This document shows, one piece after another, positions 24,421 to 36,560 of a DNA stretch of 64,000 nucleotides. Origin of the DNA: Amanita rubescens. Taxonomy: Eukaryota > Basidiomycota > Agaricomycetes > Agaricales > Amanitaceae. The stretch is from positions 186,001 through 250,000 of the forward strand of contig WION01000034.1 in NCBI GenBank assembly GCA_015039365.1. The letters run 5' to 3'. A program made the translations under genes and the position numbers. Below the pieces are notes generated by a model that saw only the letters and a program-made list of their open reading frames with translations, ran no database searches and was not told the DNA's origin. Every line of letters starts with the position of its first letter. Positions within the stretch are counted from its first letter, which is position 1.

Positions 24421-24869
24421 TGAGAACTTTGATAGACAACGTTTAATGGTGGATGGAAAAGGCGAGTGAAGTTGCAGAAGGGAGGCCAGCTCGAAGGTAT
24501 AAGCATGGGGGACGGCAGATTTTATATCTCAGAGAAGGCGTCATGCACCGGCAATCAGGACGCTTGATGCTGATGACGCCCTAAAAATAATAATGGTTCC
24601 ATCTGATTCCATGGAGACAGGGAAAGGACCATCTGAACCTCCATAACATCTGACAAGGGTATCATTCGAATTCGTGTCAGGGGCCGTTTTGGATGCCAAA
24701 GTAGAAAGCCGACTAACTTGAAACATGTCCATTCTGCATCAAGATCTTTGCACGAGTTCGCACCAAACGAAGTGGATATCAAAATGGATTCCGCTTCCTG
24801 AGACTGTTGATGTATCCATCATCGAATGATGGAGCGAACCAGCGAAACACCGTGCATAGAACCCCCGCT

Positions 24870-25140
24870 CATTCATCATGTCACCGACATATTGACAGCA
24901 ATTTCGTCACGGGTGATAGTGAAGTGTCGATATATCAGAAGTAAGGCTAAGCTGTGCTTTTTTAAAAACTTCTATTGGCTTTGCCAACAACACATCATGA
25001 CAGCGGGAAAAGAGCTTCATATATCAATCAAACGTTCCATCACAATTACTCATATCCTCATTTAGACAATGACTTGCGACGTAATTGTCCATGAGTGTTA
25101 ATGTGCTACAAAGGTTAGGACATTGAGACTATATCCTGGA
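24870..25140 (-). repeat. Inverted copy of the GH51 3' end, fused to helicase remnant
   Basis: Reverse complement of 22755-23055. It starts at the carboxy-terminal GH51 codons (25140 downwards, with TAGCACATTAACACTCA) and runs through the downstream sequence to about 24870. It is only the 3' end of the gene; no further GH51 sequence follows. On its 5' side it joins a PIF1-type helicase fragment. Confidence 0.75.
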
Positions 25141-25425
25141 CGCTGCTATACCTGTGTATGCAGTCTTTTGTAGTAAATGATATATGCCCCTTTGACGGAA
25201 AGCAGCAGAAATCGTTAGGATCACCTTCGATTTCCCCGTACTGCCTTCTCCAGATATCATCATGCGTAACACAGGTGGTTGTCGGCCTTCCAACGTCGCA
25301 TCTACATGCCACATGACTAGATCGAAAGCTCGTCGCTATTATTCAGGAAAATGATTGGATGATAGATCACAAAGTCGAAAACATACCTGGTCTTCATTTA
25401 GTTCTGATGGGATCGACCGCCGTTA
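25120..25425 (-). mobile_element. Helitron/PIF1-type helicase fragment
   Basis: Minus strand, two exons: IPSELNEDQ, an intron with GTATGT donor and TAG acceptor (about 25395-25345), then RRAFDLVMWHVDATLEG, PVLRMMISGEGSTGKSKVI (Walker A GEGSTGKS) and LLQKTAYTGIAAS. This is the start of the superfamily 1 helicase domain carried by fungal Helitrons and PIF1-like genes. Motif Ia follows Walker A normally, and then the frame ends abruptly at the junction with the GH51-derived sequence. Rep domain and the rest of the helicase are not seen, so this is a remnant and cannot move by itself. Helitron ends (TC at the 5' side, hairpin plus CTRR at the 3' side) were not identified. Confidence 0.65.
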
Positions 25426-25429
25426 GACA

Positions 25430-26460
25430 ATTCAAACGCGGGGCTTGAGTAGTGAGCGCTAGTGAGCCCAATGGCAGCATTATAACAATTGTTGATAATG
25501 CAAATCCTCTCCTGAAGACAAGTTATACAGAATGTGGATGATCACGTTTTGGAAACGCTTCCGTTCCGAGAGGATCATTTTCGCTGTAATAACGGAAAAC
25601 TCTGGGAAGGAGTGAGAAGGAGCTCTTGGAAGCGCGTGATGGCGCGCAATTGCCAATTGGGGGTCGCTTGGGCTGATTGATCAGAGGTGAGGTCATCCTA
25701 AACGCGTCTCCTCATTTTGATCCTGAGAATAGCTATGATACGTCCCATCGTAAGTCATGATGTCATCGTCGAGGTTGAAAGTCAGAAAGTCTATCAAAAA
25801 TCCATTAATATGAAGAATTCGACATAGAAATTACACACCCTACTTAGAACAAGACCTTGGGCCCTATGGAGAAGAAAAAGTCCACTATCCGGAACGCGAA
25901 GACCATGGTATCCGATTCTTCGCTGATTAGACAACCATCGTTGTTAGCAACGTTAGACGAGGTGGATAAAAGAGTGTCCGAATAACACGCCTTGACACTC
26001 TTCATCTAACCCTTTTGCAGTTCGATTTTCCGTGCATCTTGAAGTATGGCGCAAAACGCGTTCGCAGTTGGGCGTAAAAACATTATTTGAACGACCTTGA
26101 AGTTCGGTTCAAGTCATATTTTAGTTCCAAGATGGAGGGGCTACGTACGAGTTGTGGACAGGTTGATACGATACGGTGAGCGCATATGTGCTTGTTCTGG
26201 CGTTCAACCGTTCAATGCAACGGACGGCTGCTAGGGGCATCGTGAACCGGACGGATTTGCGATCCAACGATGCAAACGAGAGGGTGTCATGGGGTATGTA
26301 AAACTTCCCTGCCTATTCGAGTCACACGGTGAGTAAAGCCGTCATCTAGGAGCAGCGTTGATAACTCACTTATGATTTCTCTGTATCTCCTCGCGTCAGG
26401 ACTGCACTCATGATGCTTATCTTGTCAATGTCATTGGAAGTAGAATTGGTCATCCTTTGG
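25430..26460. other. Gene-free stretch upstream of the NACHT-WD40 gene
   Basis: No exon can be supported. It presumably contains the promoter of the downstream receptor gene and further decayed mobile DNA. Confidence 0.45.
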
Positions 26461-26502
26461 GCCGGATTCTCGGATGGGTAGTGAGTCAAAGAGCATGACG
26501 TT

Positions 26503-29500
26503 ATGTTTACATCTATTTACGGCTTGTCTCCGGCATGCCATTGGCGCTCAACCTTGCAAGCAATTGCCATCAATAAGCCAGCGCCTACTGCTAGGGCGTA
26601 TACACGTGTCGACGACCAGAATGGCAGGTCTTCAGCGCTTGCTTCACCTCAACTCGCTCTCCCAGCTCGTGCATTTCAAATGAGTTCTCAGGCTGCGGCA
26701 GTCGGGCTGTGAGTATGCTATTCGTTACTCTGACTGCTTTCTGGCCGAATTGAGAATGTAGACCCAATGCCGTCCAGATAAAAGGTACAGATAATTTCGC
26801 TATCTGAGACCGCGCGCACTCACACTTTGCGAAGAAGTCGAACTTATCCTTGCAAAGCCCATCGGTTGGCAGGCAGCCCCAGTATTAGAATTGGACAATG
26901 GGACAGGGACGTCAACGGTGCAAAAGCATTTCAAACGCGGGGAAACTACCTTGAGATGGGTCTTGGAGGATAAAGCGATGTACGCCCTTCCGTTTAAACT
27001 TTTGAGTCAGTAACCGGAAGTTAACTTGTTGTAGTATCGATGCGCAATCGGAAGCGACCCTTCGTCTCCTCAGAACTCACCGTGTCTGGCCTAAAAATAA
27101 ACTCAAACTTGAGAAGGAATGGACGTTGTCGTTCCATGAAATAGTTAAACGCGATCTTACAAGTGAGCCGTTTTTCTTCTCGACTCCATTAACCCTGAGC
27201 GATGCTGATTGATCTCACTAGATCCGTATATTGTTCAAACTCACGATCCCCTCGTCAAGGTCTATTTTGACCATAAGGTGTGTCCCCTCATCAGTTCCAT
27301 AGAGAAGATTTTTGACGTCGATAGGAGGATCCCCGTCCTTCCCCATCTCAGTCTACCCAAACCCCAGTCGATATGACTTCCGTCTCGGCGCTCGCTACTG
27401 CGGAGGAAGCCCGCGAGACCGCGAGTACCGCCCTCTCTAATATGAAGACCCTTGGCTCGCCTATCCGAGGTGTTGTATCAACAGTCGACAGCGCTAATAA
27501 CCGAGTATCATTGTTCCTCGACAAGCTTTCCATGTTCAACGACATTGTTAACAAGTTAGCCACGGTAAATTCCACCCATACTGTACAATGGTACCTGTGT
27601 ATTGATTTAATGCCTAGATCCACCCTTACGCATACGCTGCTTGGACCATACTCTCTGTTGCATCCAAGGTTCGGGTCTCATACGTTACCTGCGACTGGTG
27701 GGGCTGATATTGAATAGACGATTATCGATCAAGTGAACCGTGACGACTCAATCAGATCCCTCCTTCTAAAGATGGATGAAGTGTATACATTCCTTACGGG
27801 GGAAGAATTACAGCGCATTGAGTCCATGAAGAGTGTCGTCGAGTGTATCACCCATCAAACTCTGGAGTGTTCCTATTTCATTCGGGAGTACTCGAAAAAC
27901 GAGAAATTCCGTACGTTGAGGTTGCATTGTAATAATACCGGCGGTGAACTCACCTGTTTGTCAAGGGACGAGATTTATCAAGAACTTGTTGTCTGGGACG
28001 GACGACCGCGTGAAAGAGTTTAACGGCGTTTTCGACAAACTTATGCAAGAGTTCCGCGACGGCGCTATAGGAGATACGTTGGTAGTTGTGCATCGGATTT
28101 GGGATCATTTTGAAGGATTGCGTGAGTCCTTTTTCTAATCAATCCGGCCGCGCTCTCTGACACTTGCACGTTAAAGCAGAAGACTTGGACCTCAATAGTA
28201 TGCCGTATGCTGCGGGTGCGGGCCTCAATACCCAAAAGCTTTGTTTGGAGGGGACCCGTGGCGAAATTCTCGATGAAATCACGGATTGGATTAACGACGT
28301 CGACGATAGCGCGCCTCGATTATTCTGTCTCCATGGCACCGCCGGTTCCGGAAAATCTGCGATTGCTCACACCATCGCTCACCGCTTTAAAGCTTTGGGA
28401 CGCCTTGGATCTCTTTTTTGCTTTGACCGGAACCGGGCAGCAGAACGACGCCATGAAAAGATCTTTGCAACCATCGCACAGGACCTCGCTGACTGTCACC
28501 CCCAGTTGCGAAAAGCGTTGGCGGCTGCAATCCATCATAAAACGTCGCTCAGGAACACTCCTGATGTTTTGCAGCAATGGGAGGAGCTGATTGTTCAGCC
28601 TGCCAATGCAATGTCGGATGCAATGGCAGGACCTATTGTCATTGTCATTGACGCGTTGGACGAGAGTGGTGATACAAATTCGCGACGGCACATTCTTCGG
28701 ATTCTTGCTGGAAAGCATGCCAAGACCAAAGGAAGCATCACAAACCTTCCCCCTCACTTCCGGATCCTGCTTACATCGCGACCATTGCTAGATGTCGTTG
28801 ACGCATTCAAAAGTGTTATCCATGTTCGACAAAAGTCCATGGAAAGCATTCCATCAACGGAACTTGACGTTCTTCGCTATGTTACCGATCAACTGTTAGA
28901 GATAGAGGTGGGACCCGCGCTTCCGACATTTTCAGCTTCCCTTGCTCGTGAATCTGGTGGATTGTTTGAGTGGGCCCGGTTGGCTTGTGCGTTTGTGAAG
29001 GGGGAGAATAGCGCGGGCGCAGGACTTACTGCAGAAGGGCGTTTCACGGCCATCATGGCTCGCAGTAAAGACGTTCCGCTGCTCGACGGGATGTATAGGC
29101 TCACTCTGGAAGCAATGTTTCCAAAAGACGAACCCGCGCGCCGTCGTTGTATTGATCGCTTCAAATCTGTGATGGCACAAATCCTCGGAACCGTGGAGCC
29201 ACTTCCTCTTGCCTCATTAGCGGCAATGAGGCGCCATTTTGTTAACGGTTCGGATATTGATCTCCGCTCCATTGTGATCCCAATGGGTGCACTCCTCGGC
29301 GGAACCACTGATTCTTCGATCCCTATCCGTGCCCTCCATGCTTCCTTTCCCGATTTCTTGATCGATCGTGATCGGAGTGGCGAGTACTTCATTGACGTAT
29401 CGCCTGTTCAGGAAAGTCTCGCCGTCTCCTGCCTTCTGGTGATGGAGAACGGACTGCGATTCAACATTTGCCAAATTCCAACTTCCTACCTTCCTAATTC

Positions 29501-32122
29501 CAAAATCCCCGATCTCTATGATCGTACCGTCAAAGAATGTATCTCCCCTGAACTGGCGTATTCGTGTCGATTTTGGACTGTCCATGTTTGTAACATGCCT
29601 GTTCAACGTGTCCGTTGCAGACCTCGTTCGCAAATTGTTCAGCGACAAGGAATTGTTGTTCTGGTTTGAAGCGCTCAGCCTCCTCAAGTCCATCAATACA
29701 TGCGCTGGGTCGCTGTCATCTCTCATTCAGTGGATCACGGTATGTCAACTGGTTCTCTGCACCGTATATTTTCTAATGTGTACTAGCCCCAGGAAAAATA
29801 TATAGGAACCGTGAATGACGTAGCGGATGCACAAAGGTTTCTTCGTCTATTCAGTGGCATTATTTCATTCAGCACCCCTCATCTGTACCTATCTGCACTG
29901 CCATTTTCGCCCAAGAATTCATGTATTTCGACGACGTTTGCGGACAAGTTCCATCGTTCTGCAAAAATAATTTCTGACCATAATGGAACGTGGTCGGTCG
30001 TGCAGGGAGAGCTATATGGCCATACCGATTCTGTAAAGTCTGTTGCATTCTCACCAGACGGTGGGCGCATCGTGTCGGGGTCGTATGACAAGACAATTTG
30101 CTTGTGGGATGCTGAGATGGGAGAGCTACTGCGAGCGCCTCTGGAGGGACATCGGAATTTGGTCGTGTCTGTTGCGTTCTCACCAGATGGCAAGCATATT
30201 GTATCGGGGTCGTATGACAACACAATCCGATTATGGGATGCTGAGACGGGGGAACCACTGCGAGCGCCTCTGAAGGGACATCGGGGTTGGGTCGCGTCTG
30301 TTGCATTCTCGCCAGACGGCAAGCGCATCGTGTCCGGGTCGTACGACAACACAATCCGATTGTGGGACGCCGAGACGGGAGAGCCGCTGCGAGCACCTTT
30401 GGAGGGACATCAGAATTGGGTTATGTCTGTTGCATTCTCACCAGATGGCAAACACATTGTGTCAGGATCATATGACAAGACAATTCAATTATGGGATGCA
30501 GAAACGGGGGAGCCACTGCGAGCGCCTCTGAAGGGACATCAGGGTTTGGTCACGTCTGTTGCATTCTCGCCAGACAGCAAGCGCATCGTGTCAGGGTCAT
30601 ACGACAGCACAATCCGATTGTGGGACGCCGAGACGGGAGAGCCGCTGCGAGCACCTTTGGAGGGACATCAGAATTGGGTTATGTCTGTTGCATTCTCGCC
30701 AGACAGCAAACATGTTGTGTCAGGGTCATATGACAAGACAGTCCGATTGTGGGATGCAGAGACGGGGGAGCCACTGCGAGTACCTCTGGAGGGACATCGG
30801 GGTCGGGTTGGGTCTGTTGCATTCTCGCCAGATGGCAAGCGCATCGTGTCGGGGTCAGAGGACAACACAATCCGATTGTGGGACATTGGGATGGGAGAGC
30901 TGCCGCGAGTGCCTCTCAGGGAGGGACATCAGGGTCCAGTTACATCAGTTGCATTCTCGCCAGATGGCGAACACATCGTGTCAGCGTCAAATGACAATAC
31001 AATTCGATTGTGGGATGCCAAGGTGGGAGAGCCGCTGCAAGCACCTTTGGAGGGACATCAGCATTGGACTGCATCTGTTGCATTCTCGCCAGACAGGCAA
31101 GTCCATCGTGTCGGGATCATATGACAACACAATCCGATTGTGGGATGCCGAGACGGGAGAGGTGCTGCGAGCACCTCTGGAGGGACATCAGGATTGGGTC
31201 ATGTCTGTTGCCTTCTCACCAGATGGCACATGCATTGCATCGGGGTCATCTGACAACACAATCCGATTGTGGGATGCGAAGACGGGAGAGCCGCTGCGAG
31301 CACCTCTGGAGGGACATCAGCGTTCGGTCATGTCTGTTGCATTCTCGCCAGATGGCAAGTGCATCGTGTCGGGGTCAGAGGATGACACAATCCGATTATG
31401 GGACACTGAGACGGGACAGTCACTGCGAGCACCTCTGGAGGGACATCATGGTTCAGTAAAGTCTGTCGCATTCTCGCCAGATGGCAAGCACATCGTATCA
31501 GGGTCAGATGACAAGACAATCTGTTTGTGGGATGCCAACACAGGAGAGCCACTGCGGGCACCGTTGGAGGGACATCAGGATATGGTCATGTCTGTTGCAT
31601 TCTTGCCAACTGGCAAGCACATTGTATCGGGGTCAGGCGACAACACAATTGGATTGTGGGACGCTGAGACGGGAGAACTGCTCCGACTCACACCCCTGGG
31701 GGAACATTATCAGAGTTTTGTCATATCTGTTGCATTATCGACAGACGGCAAGTGCATAGCATCGGGGTCGGATGACAACACGATCCGGTTATGGGATGAA
31801 TTTGACGCAAAGGTATGGTCTTCAGGCTTTTCACAATAGTATTCTGTCAACGTTGATACATTAGGTTTCTTCACCAACTTTCTCGTCTTGCAAAGAACAT
31901 GCTCTTCACGATCCTGCTGGAATATTTCAGCACACGAAGATGAATGGGCAAGGATGGTTTACTGGTCGTGATGGCGAACTTCTGTTCTGGGTTCCACCAA
32001 ATCTTAGACATGCCTTCTTTTTGCCTGGCAACAGGATGGTAATTCCGAGAGGGGTGGAGGTCGACGTTAGCCGCATGGCTCTTGGAGACGAATGGTATAA
32101 GGTAAATGATATTGACTGTTAA
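26503..32122 (+). pseudogene. NACHT-WD40 STAND protein (NWD, NLR-like) with two apparent frameshifts
   Basis: Signal-transducing NTPase of the kind linked to fungal non-self recognition (HET-D/HET-E architecture). Amino region after several introns: QIKEVELILAKPIGWQAAPV, LSFHEIVKRDLTNPYIVQTH (C2-like), a helical domain (ATIHPYAYAAWTILSVASK, QVNRDDSIRSLLLKMDEVY), then NACHT with Walker A LHGTAGSGKSAIAHTIAHRF and Walker B PIVIVIDALDES. From 30013 follow 14 WD repeats of 43 residues, nearly identical and encoded by 129-bp units. A last exon gives NGQGWFTGRDGELLFWVPPN. The frame breaks near 29595-29605 (a 31-nt intron is the alternative) and near 31094-31096, where one extra A interrupts repeat 9. 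Everything else is open, so decay is recent, or these are assembly errors in repetitive DNA. The start at MFTSIYGLSP is uncertain. Confidence 0.85.
30013..31800 (+). repeat. Tandem array of 14 near-identical WD40 units (129 bp each)
   Basis: Units follow the pattern HxxxVxSVAFSPDGKxIVSG, SxDNTIRLWDAETGEPLRAP, LEG. Most differences are at four or five positions per unit, such as DGK/DSK, NTIRLWD/KTIQLWD and HRGW/HQNW/HQGL. These variable positions are where WD repeats form the ligand-facing surface. Such high internal conservation indicates unequal crossing-over or gene conversion. Confidence 0.9.
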
Positions 32123-33200
32123 AATATTGTGGTAAAGTTGTCTGTTCATGTACTGTAAGAAGATTGATATATGGTCCAAAGATGTACTGCGCGCCTCTGG
32201 ACGTCCACCGTGGATACTGACCTCTCTCTCACTCTCCCGCTATCCGTAAACCCAAAGCACGGCCCCATATACGCTCAGCTCCGATCTGCGGTCGACCGGG
32301 ATGCACCGTCATCCATGTTCTCGCTCTTGGGCGTCTCTAATCGCTGGTCTCCTATGCTTAAGCGTCGGCCAGTTCAACTCCTTTGCCCCTCACTCCAACA
32401 CTGTTCGTTCTCTTGTCGTTGGTGCTGAAGCCTCATTTCTCGATTTTGTGTGTTCGTTGGAGTCGCGTCGCATTCTCATTTCCGGTTTGAAACCTGTAGA
32501 CGGCGAGAAGGCTTGGAGGTCAGAGCCGGTGGAGCCGAGCTGATCCGGAGCCAAGCCGAGCTTATGTTTCAGCTCCAGCTCCAATCGGCTTGGGCGGTCG
32601 GGATAATATTAAGATACCTACCATGCACTCGCAAAATTATAGGAGACCTTGAACACCAGCTCTAGGTCCCAGTCGAGGCAAACTTCTGGCATCGACAGCA
32701 TTCAATCGCAGATAAAAATCGGCCGGTGCTTAGTAGTACTGATTCGAATTCCCCTTCTCGGGAGACTTTGTAAGAGATCGGCGCGCCCCGTCCTCACCGC
32801 TGTCGCACTCAATGTCTGCAGTGGTCTGTATGGGTCACCCTCCTACATAGCAATGTAACCGTTCTCTGCGAGGTTTTATATGGAGGAGTCGGCATGTTTC
32901 CGCTTCAGTCTTTTCTGCTTCTGCACCTCCCCTCGCTTTCGCCGGATGAGGGGGATAAATATTGAGAACTGCGTCCTGCCAAAATGGTATGGATTCGATT
33001 AAAAAACGTCGGTGACTAGTAACTATGAGCAAACTACAAGCTTCCGTTCGGAATCTGACTCGAGTATATATACACGCAAGACTTCTTCGTTGAAACAAAT
33101 GAGAAAAAGGAGCGTATGAGTCCATGACATAGCTACAAAAGTTCCATAAGTAATTCGTACGGATAGCCTAACAATTGCGCTTACAATCGACCCGCCAAAA
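32123..33200. other. Intergenic region, no gene seen
   Basis: Short incompatible frames only. It holds the 3' regions of the convergent NACHT-WD40 and phosphatase genes. Confidence 0.45.
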
Positions 33201-34506
33201 CTAGTTGACTAGCTTAGACAGATCGCCGTTGGTGGTGTTGGTGTCGTTACGGCCAAGGGATCCCAGGCCAAAGTTGGTAATAGCGCCGCGGAGGGTCCCG
33301 TAGTGGGTAATATATGTATGATCGACGGTGTTGGGGGTGATGCCGTGACCGAACAGTAGCGTAGCAATGGAGTTGTTGTTGTTGGGGACAGAGTCGTCAT
33401 CATTTTGCCAGGTGGCCTCGTCCCAGCTCGCTACTACGAGGGTACCTTGAGCGGTCAATGCGGGAAGGTACATGTCGAGGAAGGCGTTGAACCAGATACC
33501 AGCCGAAGTAGCCTGGTGAACATAGTCCTCGTCGGGCGTGGGGTCGTGTCCATTGTGAAGCATGTCTGGGACGTAGAAAGAGTAAGTGGGGAGTTTGTGC
33601 GATTTCACATCCTTGTCGAACTGCGCAGTGGCATTGTAGATTTTGCTGCAGCGAGTGTAACTGCTGGTATATGTGGAGAACAACAGCGGTGGGACGTCCA
33701 CACGGCGGTAGACGGGGCCGTTCCATTGCGGGTCTGTGTTGTCGAGGGGGCCCATAAACAACTCGTTGTTGCAGTCGTGGGGACCACGTGCGGTAGCAGC
33801 GGGGGTGTACCATTCAGCGTAAGTGGCATAGCTGAGACCTTTGGCATCAAGAAGGTCATAGACGGTCGTAGCGTTGATGTTGTACCAGTCTTGGTTCTCG
33901 ATACCGAAGTAATCTCCAGCGACCAAGCTGACGTAGTTGCTGAACGAGGGGTGGGTCACACCGTGGCTGTTGGTCAAAAGCTTGCCACGGGTGGCCAAAA
34001 GCTTCCACCACATGTCATTCATCGTCCAGCTGTACACCTCGTTCTCGAAAATCACATGTAGGATCTTCTTAAACTTCCATGTACCACAGTTTTTGGACTC
34101 CGAGTCATCCGAGCCCGACTCGGAGTGACCATGACATTTGGGGTTTGTAGAAATCTTCTTCGGCTTTCCTTCGCTAACTTCGAAAAAAGCGTACTTGGTG
34201 TCGGTGGCATCCGCACCGCCAATCATCGTCAAACCTAGAGGTGAAACAACGGCGGTGGCGTTTTGGAGGGCTACGGTGTTGTTATTGGCAGCCCACTTGT
34301 AATAGCCTTGGTAATCGGTTGCGAACGGTGGAAGGAATTTAAAAGTGTAGTTGGCTAGCTGGGGGTCAGTTAGCTTTCCACACACCACCGCCTACGTTGG
34401 GCACCTGGCTGTCTGGAAGGACGCCCTGGGCAGAAGCGAGTATAGCGAACGTGATTGCACTCATCGCGGCCACGGCGGGGAGGTTGAACATGTTGGCTAC
34501 AAGCAT
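33201..34506 (-). CDS. Secreted acid phosphatase / phosphoesterase family protein
   Basis: Member of the phosphoesterase family that includes fungal acid phosphatases and phospholipase C-like enzymes. The 395-codon main frame contains LTDPQLANYTFKFLPPFATD, the metal-site segment HVIFENEVYSW (family consensus FENxxY/F), NSHGVTHPSFSNYVSLVAGD, AKGLSYATYAEWYTP, HKLPTYSFYVPDMLHNGHDP, VVASWDEATWQNDDD, IATLLFGHGITPN and HYGTLRGAITNFGLGSLGRND. A signal-like leader (start 34506 or 34491: MFNLPAVAAMSAITFAILAS) lies upstream in another frame. A 49-nt intron with an unusual donor (GTCCTT...AAAG) would join the leader to the main frame as ...SAQG-LTDPQLA. Otherwise there is a small frameshift between 34440 and 34388. 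Probably an extracellular or vacuolar enzyme for phosphate scavenging. Mature part intact. Confidence 0.82.
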
Positions 34507-36560
34507 GGCGAAACCGGGTTGAGCGGATCCGACAGAAGTAAGGAACTTGACCGTGACGTCTATTTAACGGGAGGTAATGTTCTAGGAACGCAGTGCATCT
34601 GTGGAATGGTCGAATCGACTGTCTAAGTTGCATATTGCGCCAAATGCTTGGCGTGTCAGCGTGTATCTACGCGTTCGATTTCGCATGACCTTGATTCATC
34701 CCTGAAAAGCTCCACGCGATATAAATCACGAACGTGCACATATAAGTATGATCGTATTTCTCCGGACGACGGATCAGTATGTCTATAGGTAGAAATTATT
34801 CGTTCCCATGGAAAGCGGGTGCAGAGGCATGTAGCCAGACGCGGAAGCGGGCATTTACTTGCATTGTTGCAACGTGCGCCGTTTTCCACTTCTGTGAACG
34901 TGTACAAAGTAAGTCCACAAGGCGATGTCATTTTGCACATGCACACCATCATAAAAGTGTCCAGACATGGTAAAGTTGCACTTTAATTTAGTGAGTTTAA
35001 AGCTGGAGCATCAACATGACGACCATGTTCCCTGAGTTGGCCCTGAACAGGCTGAAAGTGTGCACGTGCGTGATGTTGTATGGGTTCCGGACTTCCGGCC
35101 CGAAGTTGCTGCCAGCGTTCCATCCGATGCGCGATTCCTTGCACCATTTGGTGGTGTACCCGTGGCTCTCAGTGAGTAGTTCTGTTCTATATCTCGACCG
35201 CTAGTTCATGCTTACCCTGCTGCAACAGTATTATCACCTCAACGCTATCAAGATCAACCGTGATCATCGGCGTCAACCATTTCGCTCGCTAAGTCTGCCC
35301 TAGAGACTCGTATGCTTGATCCTTAGGTAGTAGAACCGCGTTTTTTTCCTTCTCAATCCTCAACTTCTAATCCGTACATTCGACAGGAACGGAGAAATCT
35401 TCTGAACTTGTAGGGCTTACGACATTATCATTCGGATCGTCTTGGGGCCAGGGCGCGCCAGTCATCATGGTGATGATGACGAATGCCATGCAAGCCTACC
35501 TCTCCAGAGCTGAGGGACGGGAGATATTGGTTATAAACGTAAGTATCGACTCGCTTTCCTTCCCACCGATATGCACCAGCATTCACGGGACACCAGCACA
35601 GCAGAATCGACCCACCGGCCTTTGCTACTGCTGCATCATGCACCGTGACGCGCATATTATTCGTTCCACCCACAGGTGCAGCACCCGTGCACACATCGGC
35701 ATTCATCCGCACGTATATATGCTTACCCTGTCCTATACCCTGCGACAAAGCAATTTCCCATGGAGATACCACTTCTGGCCTAATCGATACCTGATCTTAT
35801 TGTCTGAGGTCGTTGACAAGCTCTTCGACACATCGAGAGCACCAATCATTCGTCGACAGGGAGTCGATGCTGCCCGTAAGGCGGTTGCAATTCGTCTATG
35901 TAATTACAGCCACTCCCGCCGTCCTGCTCGAGGGTCGTCTACGGTTTAGCCCGGGTGGATATACTGAGGATCCACGATAAGAGTAAGCTTCCTATTTCCG
36001 CTCGATCGGTTCATGTCTTATGCATAGCATTTCAGGACTCTCGTATCCCGCGTCAAGGAATTTGCAGGTCCAATGGATCAGACTACGTAGCCTGAAATCG
36101 ATCGGCTTGTTCTCCATTGAACCTCTCCAACGATCTACTCGGTTTATTCTACGCCAAATTTGAGGCACTAAAACGTGGAATAGCAGGTGGGGAGTGACGT
36201 TCTTAATTCTGATTCCACATGCTTCTCCCTCCATTGCATCTACCATGGCATGAGGTCCGGATTAAGCACCCAGACAGTGCATCAAGTATTTTTGAGGTGG
36301 TGGCTGTATATCCTGCTGTCGTAGTAGTAACTCAGGCATTGGGTAGTGCATATATAATCTAGCATTTCGACGTTCCCCCGTGCTGTTACGACATACATAA
36401 TTTTAGAAACACATTTTCAAAGACCGCCGTGCCGAAGCCAAACGTGACAGCGCGCGTCTTTGTTGACGCATGTTATTTGCCAGTCCCTCCAGAGCGATAT
36501 CATTACGTAAACTCAAGCTCTGCTGGGACTGGGGTAGGAGTCAGGTCAAACTCTAGATCT
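34507..36560. other. Gene-poor region without supported genes
   Basis: Scattered open frames, for example a plus-strand run at 35740-35950 with LILLSEVVDKLFDTSRAPII, look weakly coding-like but cannot be linked into a gene. The phosphatase promoter is at the left end. Confidence 0.35.

Noticed and set aside
29869..31561. Multiple plus- and minus-strand frames within the WD40 array
   Set aside because: They are shadow frames of the 129-bp repeat units.
30013..31800. CRISPR-like or satellite array
   Set aside because: The regular units are translated WD40 repeats in a eukaryotic gene; no spacers.
32730..32760. Possible tRNA B box (GATTCGAATTCC)
   Set aside because: No matching A box or cloverleaf around it; no tRNA gene could be found anywhere in the window.
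33405..34061. 218-codon plus-strand frame opposite the phosphatase
   Set aside because: Shadow of the conserved phosphoesterase coding strand.
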